Source of the DNA: CAWGQN01 sp963824885
Lineage (GTDB): Bacteria; Actinomycetota; Actinomycetes; Actinomycetales; Microbacteriaceae
Direction: 5' to 3'
DNA length: 64,000 nucleotides
NCBI GenBank assembly: GCA_963824885.1
Contig: CAWGQN010000002.1
Span: 124,001 to 188,000 of the forward strand
Shown here: positions 7,897-16,522 of the stretch, one piece after another
How positions within the stretch are numbered: position 1 is the stretch's first letter
How the letters are laid out: each line of letters starts with the position of its first letter
The notes under the pieces: model-generated
What the model was told of the DNA's origin: nothing
The model's database searches: none
What the model saw: the letters and a program-made list of their open reading frames with translations, nothing else
Translations under genes and position numbers: made by a program

Positions 7897-8583
7897 TCAC
7901 GCGGTCACAGATTCTCGGCGCTCGGCCTCAACAGACCCGTGAGCCTCGTCGATGTGGCGGATGTGCACATCCGCGTGGCGATCAAAACGGTAGCCAATTC
8001 CTCGCACGGTTCGTACAATGTCTTCGTAGCGGCCAAGCTTTGACCGCAAGCGCCGAACGTGGACATCGATCGTTCGTTGGTTCGGAACCTCGTCGTCACC
8101 GGCTGTCCACAGCGACGCAATGAGTTCTGCCCGATCAACCGTGCGTCCCTCGCGGACGACCAGATAGTGGAGGATCTCGAACTCTCTATAGGTCAGTGCG
8201 GTCACGACTCCGTCGCGAAGCACGCGCTTGCGCGAAATATCAACGACGATCCCGCGGGTTTCGCGACCTCGAGAGTCCTCCGCCGCGAGATCGGGTCGTT
8301 CTCGTGCGCGGGGGTTGTTTAAGGCCAAACGGACAACCTCGACATCGCTCCCTCCAATTCCTCGCGGGGCAAGAGCGACAACGGCGTGGGTTTCGGTGCC
8401 GGGGGCGATTTGAAGCGTGAGCCGCTTGAGCGAATCGACGATTCGACCCAAATTCGTTCCAGCGGCGGTGGCAGTCGCTTCGTTAATGCCGACATAGAGG
8501 ACAAAACCGCGAGCTTCCGTTCCTTCCGGGACAGTTGCGATGCGACGAGCGGATGGTGCAGTGTCGATAAGGGAGAGTGACAT
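7897..8583 (-). CDS. Winged helix-turn-helix regulator (OmpR/PhoB-type DNA-binding domain, no receiver)
   Basis: 228 residues. The C-terminal half is an OmpR/PhoB-type winged helix: a beta-hairpin (GVVVDISRKRVL), LTYREFEILHYLV, the recognition helix in QRTIDVHVRRLRSKLG and a wing VRTVRGIGYRF. The N-terminal half is not a two-component receiver (no phospho-Asp pocket) but an actinobacterial module rich in Ala/Thr. ATG at 8583 is chosen because upstream residues look non-coding; the Shine-Dalgarno is weak. It is a conserved orphan regulator in Micrococcales by my recollection; targets are unknown. Confidence 0.85.
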   Translation of the reverse strand: MSLSLIDTAPSARRIATVPEGTEARGFVLYVGINEATATAAGTNLGRIVDSLKRLTLQIAPGTETHAVVALAPRGIGGSDVEVVRLALNNPRARERPDLAAEDSRGRETRGIVVDISRKRVLRDGVVTALTYREFEILHYLVVREGRTVDRAELIASLWTAGDDEVPNQRTIDVHVRRLRSKLGRYEDIVRTVRGIGYRFDRHADVHIRHIDEAHGSVEAERRESVTA

Positions 8584-8986
8584 GGGAAGAAGTCCAAGAT
8601 TCTCAAATGGCAACGCGCATATTGGGAGCCGCGAAGCGATCACTTGTGCGTGAGGCCGACGATGACGCCGGAGAAGGATGCACTCGAGGGGCACCCTAAC
8701 GAACCCCACCCATCCACTCGTGACGCGGTCACGGGGCTTATACGTGCGGGTTCGTTGCGAGGCGAAGTCTGGCTATCGACACATTCGACACAACACCCGT
8801 GCGCGACGCAGCATGGTCGCGCTGACGTTCCCAATAGCCTCGGCGGAGGTCGCGGGGTTCGCGGTGGTAGTCATGCCGTAAAGTCTGGTGCACAGTGGTG
8901 CCGTCCGTCAAATAGGCTCGCAGTGCACGCGAAGAATCACGGGCGTGACCGCGCGTTTTCAATCCGCTCCACATTGGGGGTGATCC
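8584..8986. other. Intergenic region with nothing recognised
   Basis: About 400 bases between the divergent winged-helix gene and tadA. It presumably contains both promoters. I see no RNA gene, no hairpin with a T run, and no short frame with a good Shine-Dalgarno. Confidence 0.5.
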
Positions 8987-9460
8987 ATGGCACTGCGTGC
9001 GCCCGACCACTATTCCCGTTGGATGGCTCACGCGCTCGCCGAGGCGCGTCGCGCAATCGACACACGCGACGTTCCCGTCGGGGCCCTCGTGTTTGACTCG
9101 ACGGGCGCCGTCATTGGAGCGGGGCACAACGAGCGCGAAAAACAACGAGACCCAACCGCACACGCGGAGATTATTGCCGTGCGCGAAGCATCCGCGGCGC
9201 GCCGCGACTGGCGTTTGCTTGAAACGACGCTCGTGGTGACGCTCGAGCCGTGCGCGATGTGTGCCGGTGCCATTGTTGCCGCGCGAATACCGGTCGTCGT
9301 TTTCGGGGCGTGGGACGACAAAGCGGGAGCGGCCGGATCGGTTTACGACATCGTGAGAGACCGGCGCCTGAACCACCGCGTCTCAGTCTATGCGGGGGTC
9401 GAAGCCACCGCGTGCGCGCAACTCTTGAGCGAATTCTTCGACGAACGACGCGGCGACTGA
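8987..9460 (+). CDS. tadA: tRNA-specific adenosine deaminase
   Basis: 157 residues, the usual length. Zinc-binding deaminase motifs are complete: HAE (about 60-62) with the catalytic Glu, and PCAMC (about 88-92). The enzyme converts A34 to inosine in tRNA-Arg(ACG), whose gene is at 1415 in this window. The ATG at 8987 has a weak upstream GGGGGTGAT. Soluble, cytoplasmic and essential in most bacteria. It is followed after 116 bases by proC on the same strand. Confidence 0.95.
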   Translation: MALRAPDHYSRWMAHALAEARRAIDTRDVPVGALVFDSTGAVIGAGHNEREKQRDPTAHAEIIAVREASAARRDWRLLETTLVVTLEPCAMCAGAIVAARIPVVVFGAWDDKAGAAGSVYDIVRDRRLNHRVSVYAGVEATACAQLLSEFFDERRGD

Positions 9461-9576
9461 CCCACCTCGATTCCGCGTCGCGTCGGTCCGACTCCGTGAT
9501 CTCGATTGTCGTGCCGCGGGTCGCACTCGCGACGAGGCCGCACGAGGTGCGGGTTTCGAAACAATACAATCGGTTT

Positions 9577-10428
9577 ATGAAACCACCACGGCGCGAGGCG
9601 TTTCCCCTCGTCGCCGTCGTCGGTGCGGGGTCGATGGGCCGCGCGATTGTGACGGGCCTCCTCGCGTCGTCCGTCATCGCCGAGGGAAACATTCGGCTCA
9701 CGAACCGCACCGCGCGGGCTGCCGACCCGTTCGCGAATGACAATCGCATTCAGTTGTTCTCGACCGACGTCAACCCCGACGCGAATCGTCGTGCGGTCAC
9801 GGATGCCGAAATTGTGATCATTGCCGTTAAACCGGCCCTCGTACGTGCGGTCCTCGACGAGATCGCGTTGGCGCTTCGCTCCGACGCGATTGTCGTCAGC
9901 GTCGCGGCGGGCATTGGGGTCACCGTCGTGGAACAGTCGTTACCCGCGACGGTTGCCGTGCTTCGCGCGATGCCCAACACGCCGGCCCTCGTGGGCCGCG
10001 GTGTGACCGGATTGAGTGCGGGAACGAGGTCCCACAAGCGTGACCTCGACGTGGTCATGACACTGTTCGAGACGGTCGGAGACGTTGTGGTCGTTCCCGA
10101 GCACCAACTCGACGCGCTCAGCGCAATTTCGGGGTCGGGACCCGCTTACGTGTTCTATCTGATCGAGCAACTGACGAAGGCGGCAATCACGAAGGGCTTT
10201 TCTGCTCATGACGCCGCACTGCTTGTCAACGCCACCTTTCGAGGGAGCTCTGAACTTCTCGCCCACTCGAGGTCCACTCCCGCGACGCTTCGCGCACACG
10301 TGACGAGTCCGAATGGAACGACCGAGAAGGCAATCGCGGTACTCGAGAGCGCGCGGCTCTCCGATCTGTTTGATCGGGCAACCGACGCGGCGCTTGAGCG
10401 GGCCCGCGAACTATCCCCTCCCAGCTGA
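9577..10428 (+). CDS. proC: Pyrroline-5-carboxylate reductase
   Basis: 283 residues, as expected. The N-terminal Rossmann motif VAVVGAGSMGRAIVTGLL binds NAD(P)H; LRAMPNTPALVGRGVTGLS and the dimerisation/active-site segment SAISGSGPAYVFYLIEQLTKAA are diagnostic. It catalyses the last step of proline synthesis. The start at 9577 is set by the Rossmann strand, which begins ten residues in. An ArsR-type regulator follows 58 bases downstream. Confidence 0.95.
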   Translation: MKPPRREAFPLVAVVGAGSMGRAIVTGLLASSVIAEGNIRLTNRTARAADPFANDNRIQLFSTDVNPDANRRAVTDAEIVIIAVKPALVRAVLDEIALALRSDAIVVSVAAGIGVTVVEQSLPATVAVLRAMPNTPALVGRGVTGLSAGTRSHKRDLDVVMTLFETVGDVVVVPEHQLDALSAISGSGPAYVFYLIEQLTKAAITKGFSAHDAALLVNATFRGSSELLAHSRSTPATLRAHVTSPNGTTEKAIAVLESARLSDLFDRATDAALERARELSPPS

Positions 10429-10486
10429 CGACAGATCGGGGCATACTCCGTCGTGAGACGGCGCGAGAGCCGACTACCCTGGTGGG

Positions 10487-10957
10487 ATGGCTGACATTTT
10501 TGACGTGATTGCGGACTCCACCCGCCGCGACATCCTGCACAACCTTCTCTCTCGCCACGTGGCCGAGGGGGACCACGCGGGCGAGAGCAGCGTCTCGGAA
10601 ATCGTGGCACAACTCGAACTCAGTCAGCCAACGGTCTCGAAGCATCTCAAGGTTTTGCGCGAGGCCGGGCTCGTGTCCGTTCGTGAAGAAGGGCAACATC
10701 GGTACTACAGCCTCCACTACGCTCCCCTCGAACAGGTGGAAGACTGGTTGATTCCGTTCTTGAGTTCCGATTTCGACGACGCCATCGCTCAAGACGCGGT
10801 CGTCTTGCTCGGCGCCGATGCGGCCGCGAGGGCCGAAACCATTGGTCGCGTTCTCGCTGAGAAAACACACCGGGTCAAATCGGTGGTTCACGACATTTCG
10901 TCGGGCGTGACTGACGGCGCAAACAAAGTCGTTTCCGCCGTGCGTCGCAAACGCTGA
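10487..10957 (+). CDS. ArsR/SmtB-type winged-helix regulator
   Basis: 156 residues. The first 90 residues form an ArsR-like winged helix: DVIADSTRRDILHNLL, the helix-turn-helix ELSQPTVSKHLKVLREAGLV, and a wing REEGQHRYYSLH. No metal-binding CxxC motif is present, so it is unlikely to be a metal sensor. The C-terminal part is Ala/Asp-rich followed by a basic tail. It sits in a conserved position upstream of the bS22 gene, which suggests a housekeeping regulator; the target is unknown. Confidence 0.85.
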   Translation: MADIFDVIADSTRRDILHNLLSRHVAEGDHAGESSVSEIVAQLELSQPTVSKHLKVLREAGLVSVREEGQHRYYSLHYAPLEQVEDWLIPFLSSDFDDAIAQDAVVLLGADAAARAETIGRVLAEKTHRVKSVVHDISSGVTDGANKVVSAVRRKR

Positions 10958-11088
10958 TCGCGCGAAGCCCGCGCGGGGAGGAACGCGTGCCGAGGCGTCG
11001 ACGAGCATCCGGTACACTTTCGTGAGGCGAATTTCGCCGAAGTATTCGCGGGTTGAGCGATAGCACCCCAAAAACGTGTGAGGTCTGT

Positions 11089-11187
11089 GTGGGTTCGGTA
11101 ATTAAGAAGCGTCGCAAGCGGATGGCCAAAAAGAAGCACCGCAAATTGCTTCGCAAGACTCGCCACCAGCGTCGCAACAAGAAGTAG
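11089..11187 (+). CDS. Ribosomal protein bS22 (AURKAIP1/COX24 domain)
   Basis: A 32-residue, extremely basic protein starting at GTG and reading VGSVIKKRRKRMAKKKHRK and onward. It matches the tiny actinobacterial 30S protein bS22, recognised by the AURKAIP1/COX24 motif KRRKRMxKKKHRKLLRKTR. It is too short for routine gene finding. It lies between the ArsR regulator and the glutaredoxin-like gene, the usual context in Micrococcales. Confidence 0.92.
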   Translation: MGSVIKKRRKRMAKKKHRKLLRKTRHQRRNKK

Positions 11188-11199
11188 GGTTCTCTCGTT

Positions 11200-11502
11200 G
11201 TGCACCGCGAGACGGTTGTCACTCTCATTGGAAGGCCCGGTTGCCATTTGTGCGACGTCGCCCGCGGAGTCGTTTCGGGCGTCATTTCTGACGTGAGACA
11301 AGAGCCGAGCGGCTCGCAGATTCGCCTCGATGAACGGTCGATTCTCGACGATTCTGCTTTGTTTGACGAGCACGCTGACACCGTCCCGGTCGTGCTCGTC
11401 GACGGTCGGGTTCACGGTTATTGGCGCATTGAACCCGACGAGTTTCGTCGAGATCTTCGTGCTACGGTGTCAAGCGGTTTGGCCCGCGAAAAAGATAACT
11501 GA
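11200..11502 (+). CDS. Glutaredoxin-like (DUF836) thioredoxin-fold protein
   Basis: 100 residues, GTG start 12 bases after bS22. A thioredoxin fold with the redox motif GRPGCHLCDVAR (CxxC, residues about 15-18), a cis-Pro segment DTVPVVLVDG, and a C-terminal helix. The DUF836 family is small and cytoplasmic; the physiological partner is unknown. The 3' end overlaps the convergent aspS gene by 41 bases. Confidence 0.85.
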   Translation: MHRETVVTLIGRPGCHLCDVARGVVSGVISDVRQEPSGSQIRLDERSILDDSALFDEHADTVPVVLVDGRVHGYWRIEPDEFRRDLRATVSSGLAREKDN

Positions 11503-12799
11503 CGTCTCGCAAATTGCTTCGATTGAAAAGCAGCATCAACACGCGGCCGACTCCCATACCAAATCCACCGTGCGGCGGAACGCCGTATCGGAAGAAGTCG
11601 AAATAAAACTCCAACTCGTGCGGGTCAATGCCTTTTTCGCGAGCGTGCGCCTCGAGGACGTCGACTCGGTGTTCGCGTTGCGCGCCCGTCGTAATTTCGG
11701 TGCCGCGCCACAACAGATCGTAGCTTCGAGTCACGGACGAATCGCTCGGTGACCGCATGTGGTAAAAGGGCCGAATACTCGCGGGGTAGTCGGTCAAAAA
11801 CACAAACTCATGCCCGACGTTTTCAGCGACGTGCGCGGCGATTTGGCGCTCGCCCTCGGGGTCCATATCGTCGTCGTCGCGCTCGATTCGGTGCCCGCGT
11901 TCGGCAACAATGCGTTTCGCTTCGGTCAGCGGAATTCGAGGAAACGGCGCGGTCGGAACGGTCACATCGACTCCCGCGAGGTGCGCGATTTCGGCTCCGT
12001 GCTTTTCTTTGACCGCGGTGAAACCGGCAATGAGCAGTTCCTCTTGCATGCGCATGATGTCTTCGTGGCTCTCGATCCAGCTGACTTCGGCGTCGATGCT
12101 GATGAATTCCGTGGCGTGTCGTGACGTGAACGACGGGTCAGCACGAAAAACAGGACCGATCTCGAAGACCCTGCCGAATCCGGCCGCTTGCGCCATTTGT
12201 TTGAAGAACTGCGGACTCTGCGCCAAATACGCGGTTGTATCGAAATAGTCGAGCGAAAAGAGCTCCGCGTTGGACTCCGACGCGCTGCCCATGAGTTTGG
12301 GAGAGTGGACCTCGACGTATCCGTTGTCGATCCAATACGAACGCCACGCGTGCTCCAACGTCGTCTGAACGCGAAACACGAGCGCGTTGCGCGGTTGACG
12401 CAAGTCGAGGAAGCGCCAGTCCATTCGCTTGTCAATTCCGCTGTCGGCTGCGATGGGCGCCTCGGCAATTGAGTGCGACTCAACGCGAAAGTCGCTCACT
12501 TCAATCTCGATTCCGCCCAGTTTTACGCGCTCATCGTGCTTGAGCTGACCGGCCACGGTCACAAACGATCCGTGTGTGACGGTGCTAATGGCGTCTGAAA
12601 TCGGCGTATCGCGCGGATCACCCGCGTCAGAAAATTGTCGTGGATTGACGAGCTGAACGGCTCCCGATTCATCGCGCAGTACCACGAACTGGACCTTCTT
12701 TTGGTCGCGCACGGTGTCAACCCACCCCGAGACGATGACGGGACCGTCGGATCGGCCGGGGAGATCATTGACGAGTACGCGATCAGTCACAGCGCTCAA
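11462..12799 (-). CDS. aspS: Aspartate-tRNA(Asp/Asn) ligase, non-discriminating archaeal-type
   Basis: 445 residues. The N-terminal OB-fold anticodon domain (GWVDTVRDQKKVQFVVLRDESG) is followed by a class II catalytic core: motif 2 FRADPSFTSRHATEF and motif 3 GGFGMGVGRVLMLLF. The length and lack of the bacterial insertion domain place it in the short AspRS2 type, which usually charges both tRNA-Asp and tRNA-Asn and needs GatCAB to finish Asn-tRNA. The start is either TTG 12799 or GTG 12790; an AGG lies just upstream of the first. GatCAB is not in this window. Confidence 0.9.
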   Translation of the reverse strand: MSAVTDRVLVNDLPGRSDGPVIVSGWVDTVRDQKKVQFVVLRDESGAVQLVNPRQFSDAGDPRDTPISDAISTVTHGSFVTVAGQLKHDERVKLGGIEIEVSDFRVESHSIAEAPIAADSGIDKRMDWRFLDLRQPRNALVFRVQTTLEHAWRSYWIDNGYVEVHSPKLMGSASESNAELFSLDYFDTTAYLAQSPQFFKQMAQAAGFGRVFEIGPVFRADPSFTSRHATEFISIDAEVSWIESHEDIMRMQEELLIAGFTAVKEKHGAEIAHLAGVDVTVPTAPFPRIPLTEAKRIVAERGHRIERDDDDMDPEGERQIAAHVAENVGHEFVFLTDYPASIRPFYHMRSPSDSSVTRSYDLLWRGTEITTGAQREHRVDVLEAHAREKGIDPHELEFYFDFFRYGVPPHGGFGMGVGRVLMLLFNRSNLRDVSYLFRGPNRLTP

Positions 12800-12872
12800 G
12801 CCTAGCTCGCATCGACGCCGCGTCGGACGTTCCCAGATTTTTCGAGGCCGGCCTCTCCGTAGACTTGACGGC

Positions 12873-13517
12873 GTGGCCGAACGTCAACTCCATCTCGTCC
12901 GTCACGGCGAGGTTTCCAATCCCGACGGAATTCTCTATGGCACGCTGCCCCGATTCGGCTTATCGGCGCTCGGGGTGCGCATGGCGGGACAAGCCGCGAG
13001 TGAGTTCGTCTCTCGCGGGAGCCTCGTGACAGCGCTCTTCTCGTCGCCTCTTCAGCGAACTCGCGAGTCGGCATTCCCCATTGCGGCGGCTTTCGAGATT
13101 TCAGTGCACCTCGATGAGAGGATCATCGAGCCGTGGAATTCCTTCGAGGGACGTCGATTACGTGGTCGCGGTGGCGCTCTTCGCGATCCACGCGCGTGGA
13201 TGACGTTGCGAAACCCGTTCACGCCGAGTTGGGGTGAACCGTATCGTGACATTGCGAATCGCATGCTCGCCGCGATGGCGCACGCGTGGGATTCGGTCGA
13301 TGACGGAGACGTCGTGTTGGTAAGTCACCAACTCCCCATTTGGATCGCTCATCGGGCGATTGCGGGCGCCCACCTTTTTCACGATCCTCGATCTCGCCGC
13401 TGCGCGCTCTCAAGCATTACCTCGTTTGGCCGCGTCGGAACCGCATTTCGAGAGGTCGCGTATTGCGATCCCGCTGAGGGACTCCAGTCGCTCGCAACCG
13501 ATCTCGGAGCGACATGA
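12873..13517 (+). CDS. Histidine phosphatase family protein
   Basis: 214 residues, GTG start. The phosphoglycerate-mutase-like catalytic motif LHLVRHGEVSNPDG is at the N-terminus; FSSPLQRTRESA and VVLVSHQLPIWI supply the second Arg and His. The substrate is not assignable; related genes precede cytochrome c maturation genes in many actinobacteria. It overlaps the next gene (ResA-like) by 4 bases, so it is the first gene of that operon. Confidence 0.88.
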   Translation: MAERQLHLVRHGEVSNPDGILYGTLPRFGLSALGVRMAGQAASEFVSRGSLVTALFSSPLQRTRESAFPIAAAFEISVHLDERIIEPWNSFEGRRLRGRGGALRDPRAWMTLRNPFTPSWGEPYRDIANRMLAAMAHAWDSVDDGDVVLVSHQLPIWIAHRAIAGAHLFHDPRSRRCALSSITSFGRVGTAFREVAYCDPAEGLQSLATDLGAT

Positions 13518-14110
13518 GAATCGCACGGGTGCGGTATGCTGCGATAGCGGTCGTGGCCGCGCTCTCGCTAACCGGGTGTTCGAACGACAGGCTCGCCGAC
13601 CAGTATCGCGAGGGGAACAATCCGGGTTATATTTCGGGCGATGGTGCAATCACCGAAGTTAAGCCCGCGAACCGAGAGCTCCCCGTTGAATTTTCCGGGA
13701 CGACCGCGTCGGGAACGTCCGTGTCGTCGCCCGAATTCGTTGGCTCGGTGGTCGTCGTCAATTTTTGGTACGCGAATTGCCCTCCGTGCCGCGCCGAAGC
13801 TCCCGTACTCGAGCGCATGAGCGTCGACAACGCGGGTAACAAGGTGGCGTTTATTGGCGTCAATGTGCGAGATCAGGCGGAGTCCGTGACGACGTTCGAA
13901 CGGGCCTTTGGCGTGACGTATCCCTCGATTGTCGACACCGACGGAACGACTCGGCTTGCGTTCGCGGGAACGGTTTCACCGCGCTCGGTGCCCACGACGG
14001 TCGTTCTCGACAAACACGGCCGAGTCGCCGCTCGAATTCTGGGGAGAGTCGCGGACGCGTCAATACTGCAAACGCTCATTCGTGACACGCTCGCCGAAGC
14101 GCCACTCTGA
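13514..14110 (+). CDS. ResA/TlpA-like thiol-disulfide oxidoreductase lipoprotein
   Basis: 198 residues. The N-terminal signal ends in a lipobox (LSLTGC), so it is anchored outside the membrane. The thioredoxin core has NFWYANCPPCRAEAP (CPPC active site), GVNVRDQAES and the cis-Pro region SVPTTVVLDKHG. The expected role is reducing apocytochrome c cysteines before haem attachment, with electrons from CcdA encoded next. It is coupled by 4-base and 1-base overlaps to its neighbours. Confidence 0.92.
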   Translation: MRIARVRYAAIAVVAALSLTGCSNDRLADQYREGNNPGYISGDGAITEVKPANRELPVEFSGTTASGTSVSSPEFVGSVVVVNFWYANCPPCRAEAPVLERMSVDNAGNKVAFIGVNVRDQAESVTTFERAFGVTYPSIVDTDGTTRLAFAGTVSPRSVPTTVVLDKHGRVAARILGRVADASILQTLIRDTLAEAPL

Positions 14111-14841
14111 TGGGCGACGTTGTCATGAACGGGACGCTCGTCGCCGCGATTCCGATTGCCCTCTTTGCGGGGCTCGCGTCTTTTGTGTCACCGTGCGTGC
14201 TGCCGCTTCTTCCGGGCTACGTGGCGTATATTGGCGGGTTTTCCCGATCCGGTGAGTGTGAAAACCGACGCAGGCTCCTCATCGGAGTCGTGCTGTTTGT
14301 CGTGGGTTTTTCCTTCGTCTTCGTGGTGCTGACGGGAGCCGTTGGGGCATTAGGGTGGTGGGTCGCTCGATGGAGCGATCTCATCGTGCGGATCCTTGGG
14401 GGGGTCGTCATTGCCATGGGTCTCGTTTTTATGGGACGCGTCGCGTTCTTGCAGCGCATTGTGAAACCGTCGTGGCGCCCCGTGACCGGACTCGTTGGCG
14501 CCCCGCTTCTCGGAATCGCTTTTGGAATCGGTTGGACTCCGTGTTTGGGTCCGACGGCGACAACAATTGCCGCTCTGAGTCTCTCGAGTGGGTCTGCGGG
14601 GCGTGGCGCACTGCTCGGCTTCGCTTATGCTTTTGGGTTGGGTATCCCGTTCGTTGTGGTCGCCGCGGGTTTTGGCTGGGCAACCCGCTCGGTCATATTC
14701 ATCAAGCGGCATATTGCGATTATTAACCGTGTCAGCGGAATTCTCTTGATCCTCATTGGAGTCGCAATGGTCGCCGGCGTGTGGACGGCCGCAACCGATT
14801 ACGTTGCTGGGGCGGTGACAGGTCTTGTTCCGCCCCTCTGA
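14110..14841 (+). CDS. ccdA: Cytochrome c biogenesis protein CcdA (DsbD-like membrane reductase)
   Basis: 243 residues with six predicted hydrophobic segments. The conserved Cys/Pro motifs are present: FVSPCVLPLLPGYVAYIGG in the first helix and GIGWTPCLGPT in the fourth. It moves reducing power from cytoplasmic thioredoxin to the extracytoplasmic ResA-like protein. The start at 14110 overlaps the previous stop by one base (TGATG); the next gene starts before its stop. Confidence 0.93.
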   Translation: MGDVVMNGTLVAAIPIALFAGLASFVSPCVLPLLPGYVAYIGGFSRSGECENRRRLLIGVVLFVVGFSFVFVVLTGAVGALGWWVARWSDLIVRILGGVVIAMGLVFMGRVAFLQRIVKPSWRPVTGLVGAPLLGIAFGIGWTPCLGPTATTIAALSLSSGSAGRGALLGFAYAFGLGIPFVVVAAGFGWATRSVIFIKRHIAIINRVSGILLILIGVAMVAGVWTAATDYVAGAVTGLVPPL

Positions 14842-16480
14842 CCACATCGATACCGACGCACACGGCGACGAGCGTCGGCACGCCCCGCTCGCACTCGGGC
14901 TCGTCGGCTGGTTGCGCTGGATGTGGACGCAACTAACGAGCATGAGAACCGCGTTGTTTCTGCTGCTGCTGCTCGCGATTGCGGCGGTGCCGGGGTCGCT
15001 CGTTCCTCAGCACGGTGCAGACCCCAACGGAGTCGCACAGTATCGCGAAAAAAATCCCGACCTCTCGGTTTTTCTCGACGCGGTTCAGGGCTTCGATGTC
15101 TACTCGTCAGTCTGGTTTTCGAGCATCTATCTTCTCTTGTTCATCTCGCTCATCGGTTGCGTCATTCCGCGCACGAAGTACCATCTCGCCGCACTGAGTG
15201 CGAAGCCGCCGGCGACCCCCGCGCGCCTCTCTCGTCTGCCGGGCTATATGACGAAAAAGATTCCCGCGGGCACGAACGACACGGCGGGAACGCCCGTTAC
15301 GTGTGCGTCTGCCGCAAGCGCCGCGCGCACCGTGCTTCGCAAAGCCGGCTACCGCACGGTCGCGTGTGACGAACCCGATTCACTCTCGATTTCCGCGGAG
15401 CGCGGGTACGTGCGGGAGACCGGCAATCTCGTTTTCCATGCCGCGTTGGTCGGTATTCTGGTGGCCGCCGGAATCGGCAGCGGGTTTGGGTACAGTGGCC
15501 AGCGGGTCATTGTCGAAGGCGGAACCTTCGTCAATTCCCTCACGACGTATGATTCTTTTAATCCCGGACGATTCTTTCGCCCAGAATCACTCGTCCCCTT
15601 TGCTCTCACGCTCGATTCGCTCGCGGTCACGTATGATCGTGTGCCGGGTAAATCGTCTGGGCAGCCTCTTGATTTCCTCGCTCGGCTCACGCAGCGATCA
15701 CAAGATGGTCGCCTCGAGACGGATCGACTCAAGGTCAATGAACCGCTCGCGACGGGTGGAGCGACCGTCTACTTGCTCGGAAACGGGTACGCCCCGACGA
15801 TTACGGTTCGCAGGCCCGGCGGCGAGGTCGTCCTCACCGAATCGGTGCCGTTCCTTCCGAAAGATGCCAATCTCACGTCGCTCGGCGTCGTCAAGGTGCC
15901 CGATGGCCTCGCACAACAAGTCGGCATGATTGGTTTCTTCTACCCCACCGCGCACAAATTGCCGTCTGGTGCGTATGCGTCGGCGTTTCCCGATCTCTCG
16001 TCCCCGCTCTTGACGCTCGCGGTTTATGCGGGCGATTTGGGCCTCGATGGCGGTGCGCCCTCGTCGGCGTACGCGCTCGACACCGATCAATTGGCGAGTC
16101 TTGCGGGAGGCAAATCGGGTGCACGCGCTCTCGAGTTGAGGCCCGGTGAAACCGTTGATCTTCCGCGCGGACTCGGCACGGTGACACTTGAAAACGTTTC
16201 GGGCGGTGTTCGTCGCTTCGCATCTCTCGACATTCGCAGCGACCCCGCTCAAGGCTGGGTTCTCATATTTGCTCTCCTCGCCCTCGGCGGCCTCGTGACG
16301 TCGTTGTTCATTCCACGGCGACGCGTGTGGGTGAAACTCCGTGACGGGGTCGACGGCGCAATCGAGGTTGAGTATGCCGGCCTCGCGCGCGGGGACGACC
16401 CCGCGCTCGTTTCCGCCGTCGGTGCGATTGCCGCGCGCCACGGGCTGATCGTGGGGACCGTGCCGCGCGCGGCCTCGTGA
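14825..16480 (+). CDS. resB: Cytochrome c biogenesis protein ResB
   Basis: 551 residues. Helices near 35-75, 110-135 and 205-225, a large extracytoplasmic domain, and a last helix near 475-500 (GWVLIFALLALGGLV) match ResB. Diagnostic segments are LRWMWTQLTSMRTALFLLLLLA and GFDVYSSVWFSSIYLLLFISLIGC. Together with CcsB it forms the system II haem exporter/ligase. The TTG start overlaps ccdA by 17 bases; other starts would remove the first helix. Confidence 0.92.
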   Translation: MFRPSDHIDTDAHGDERRHAPLALGLVGWLRWMWTQLTSMRTALFLLLLLAIAAVPGSLVPQHGADPNGVAQYREKNPDLSVFLDAVQGFDVYSSVWFSSIYLLLFISLIGCVIPRTKYHLAALSAKPPATPARLSRLPGYMTKKIPAGTNDTAGTPVTCASAASAARTVLRKAGYRTVACDEPDSLSISAERGYVRETGNLVFHAALVGILVAAGIGSGFGYSGQRVIVEGGTFVNSLTTYDSFNPGRFFRPESLVPFALTLDSLAVTYDRVPGKSSGQPLDFLARLTQRSQDGRLETDRLKVNEPLATGGATVYLLGNGYAPTITVRRPGGEVVLTESVPFLPKDANLTSLGVVKVPDGLAQQVGMIGFFYPTAHKLPSGAYASAFPDLSSPLLTLAVYAGDLGLDGGAPSSAYALDTDQLASLAGGKSGARALELRPGETVDLPRGLGTVTLENVSGGVRRFASLDIRSDPAQGWVLIFALLALGGLVTSLFIPRRRVWVKLRDGVDGAIEVEYAGLARGDDPALVSAVGAIAARHGLIVGTVPRAAS

Positions 16481-16502
16481 CCGAATGGAGCGCGGTAAAA
16501 AT

Positions 16503-16522
16503 TAGACCTAGGCTTGCCTAAT
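16503..16522 (+). promoter_or_regulatory. Possible DtxR/IdeR-like iron box before ccsB
   Basis: The 20 bases just before and at the ccsB start contain TAGGCTTGCCTAA, similar to the right part of the DtxR/IdeR operator (TTAGGTTAGGCTAACCTAA), but the left half-site is poor. It overlaps the start codon, so binding could block ccsB expression. Weak by eye only. Confidence 0.2.
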
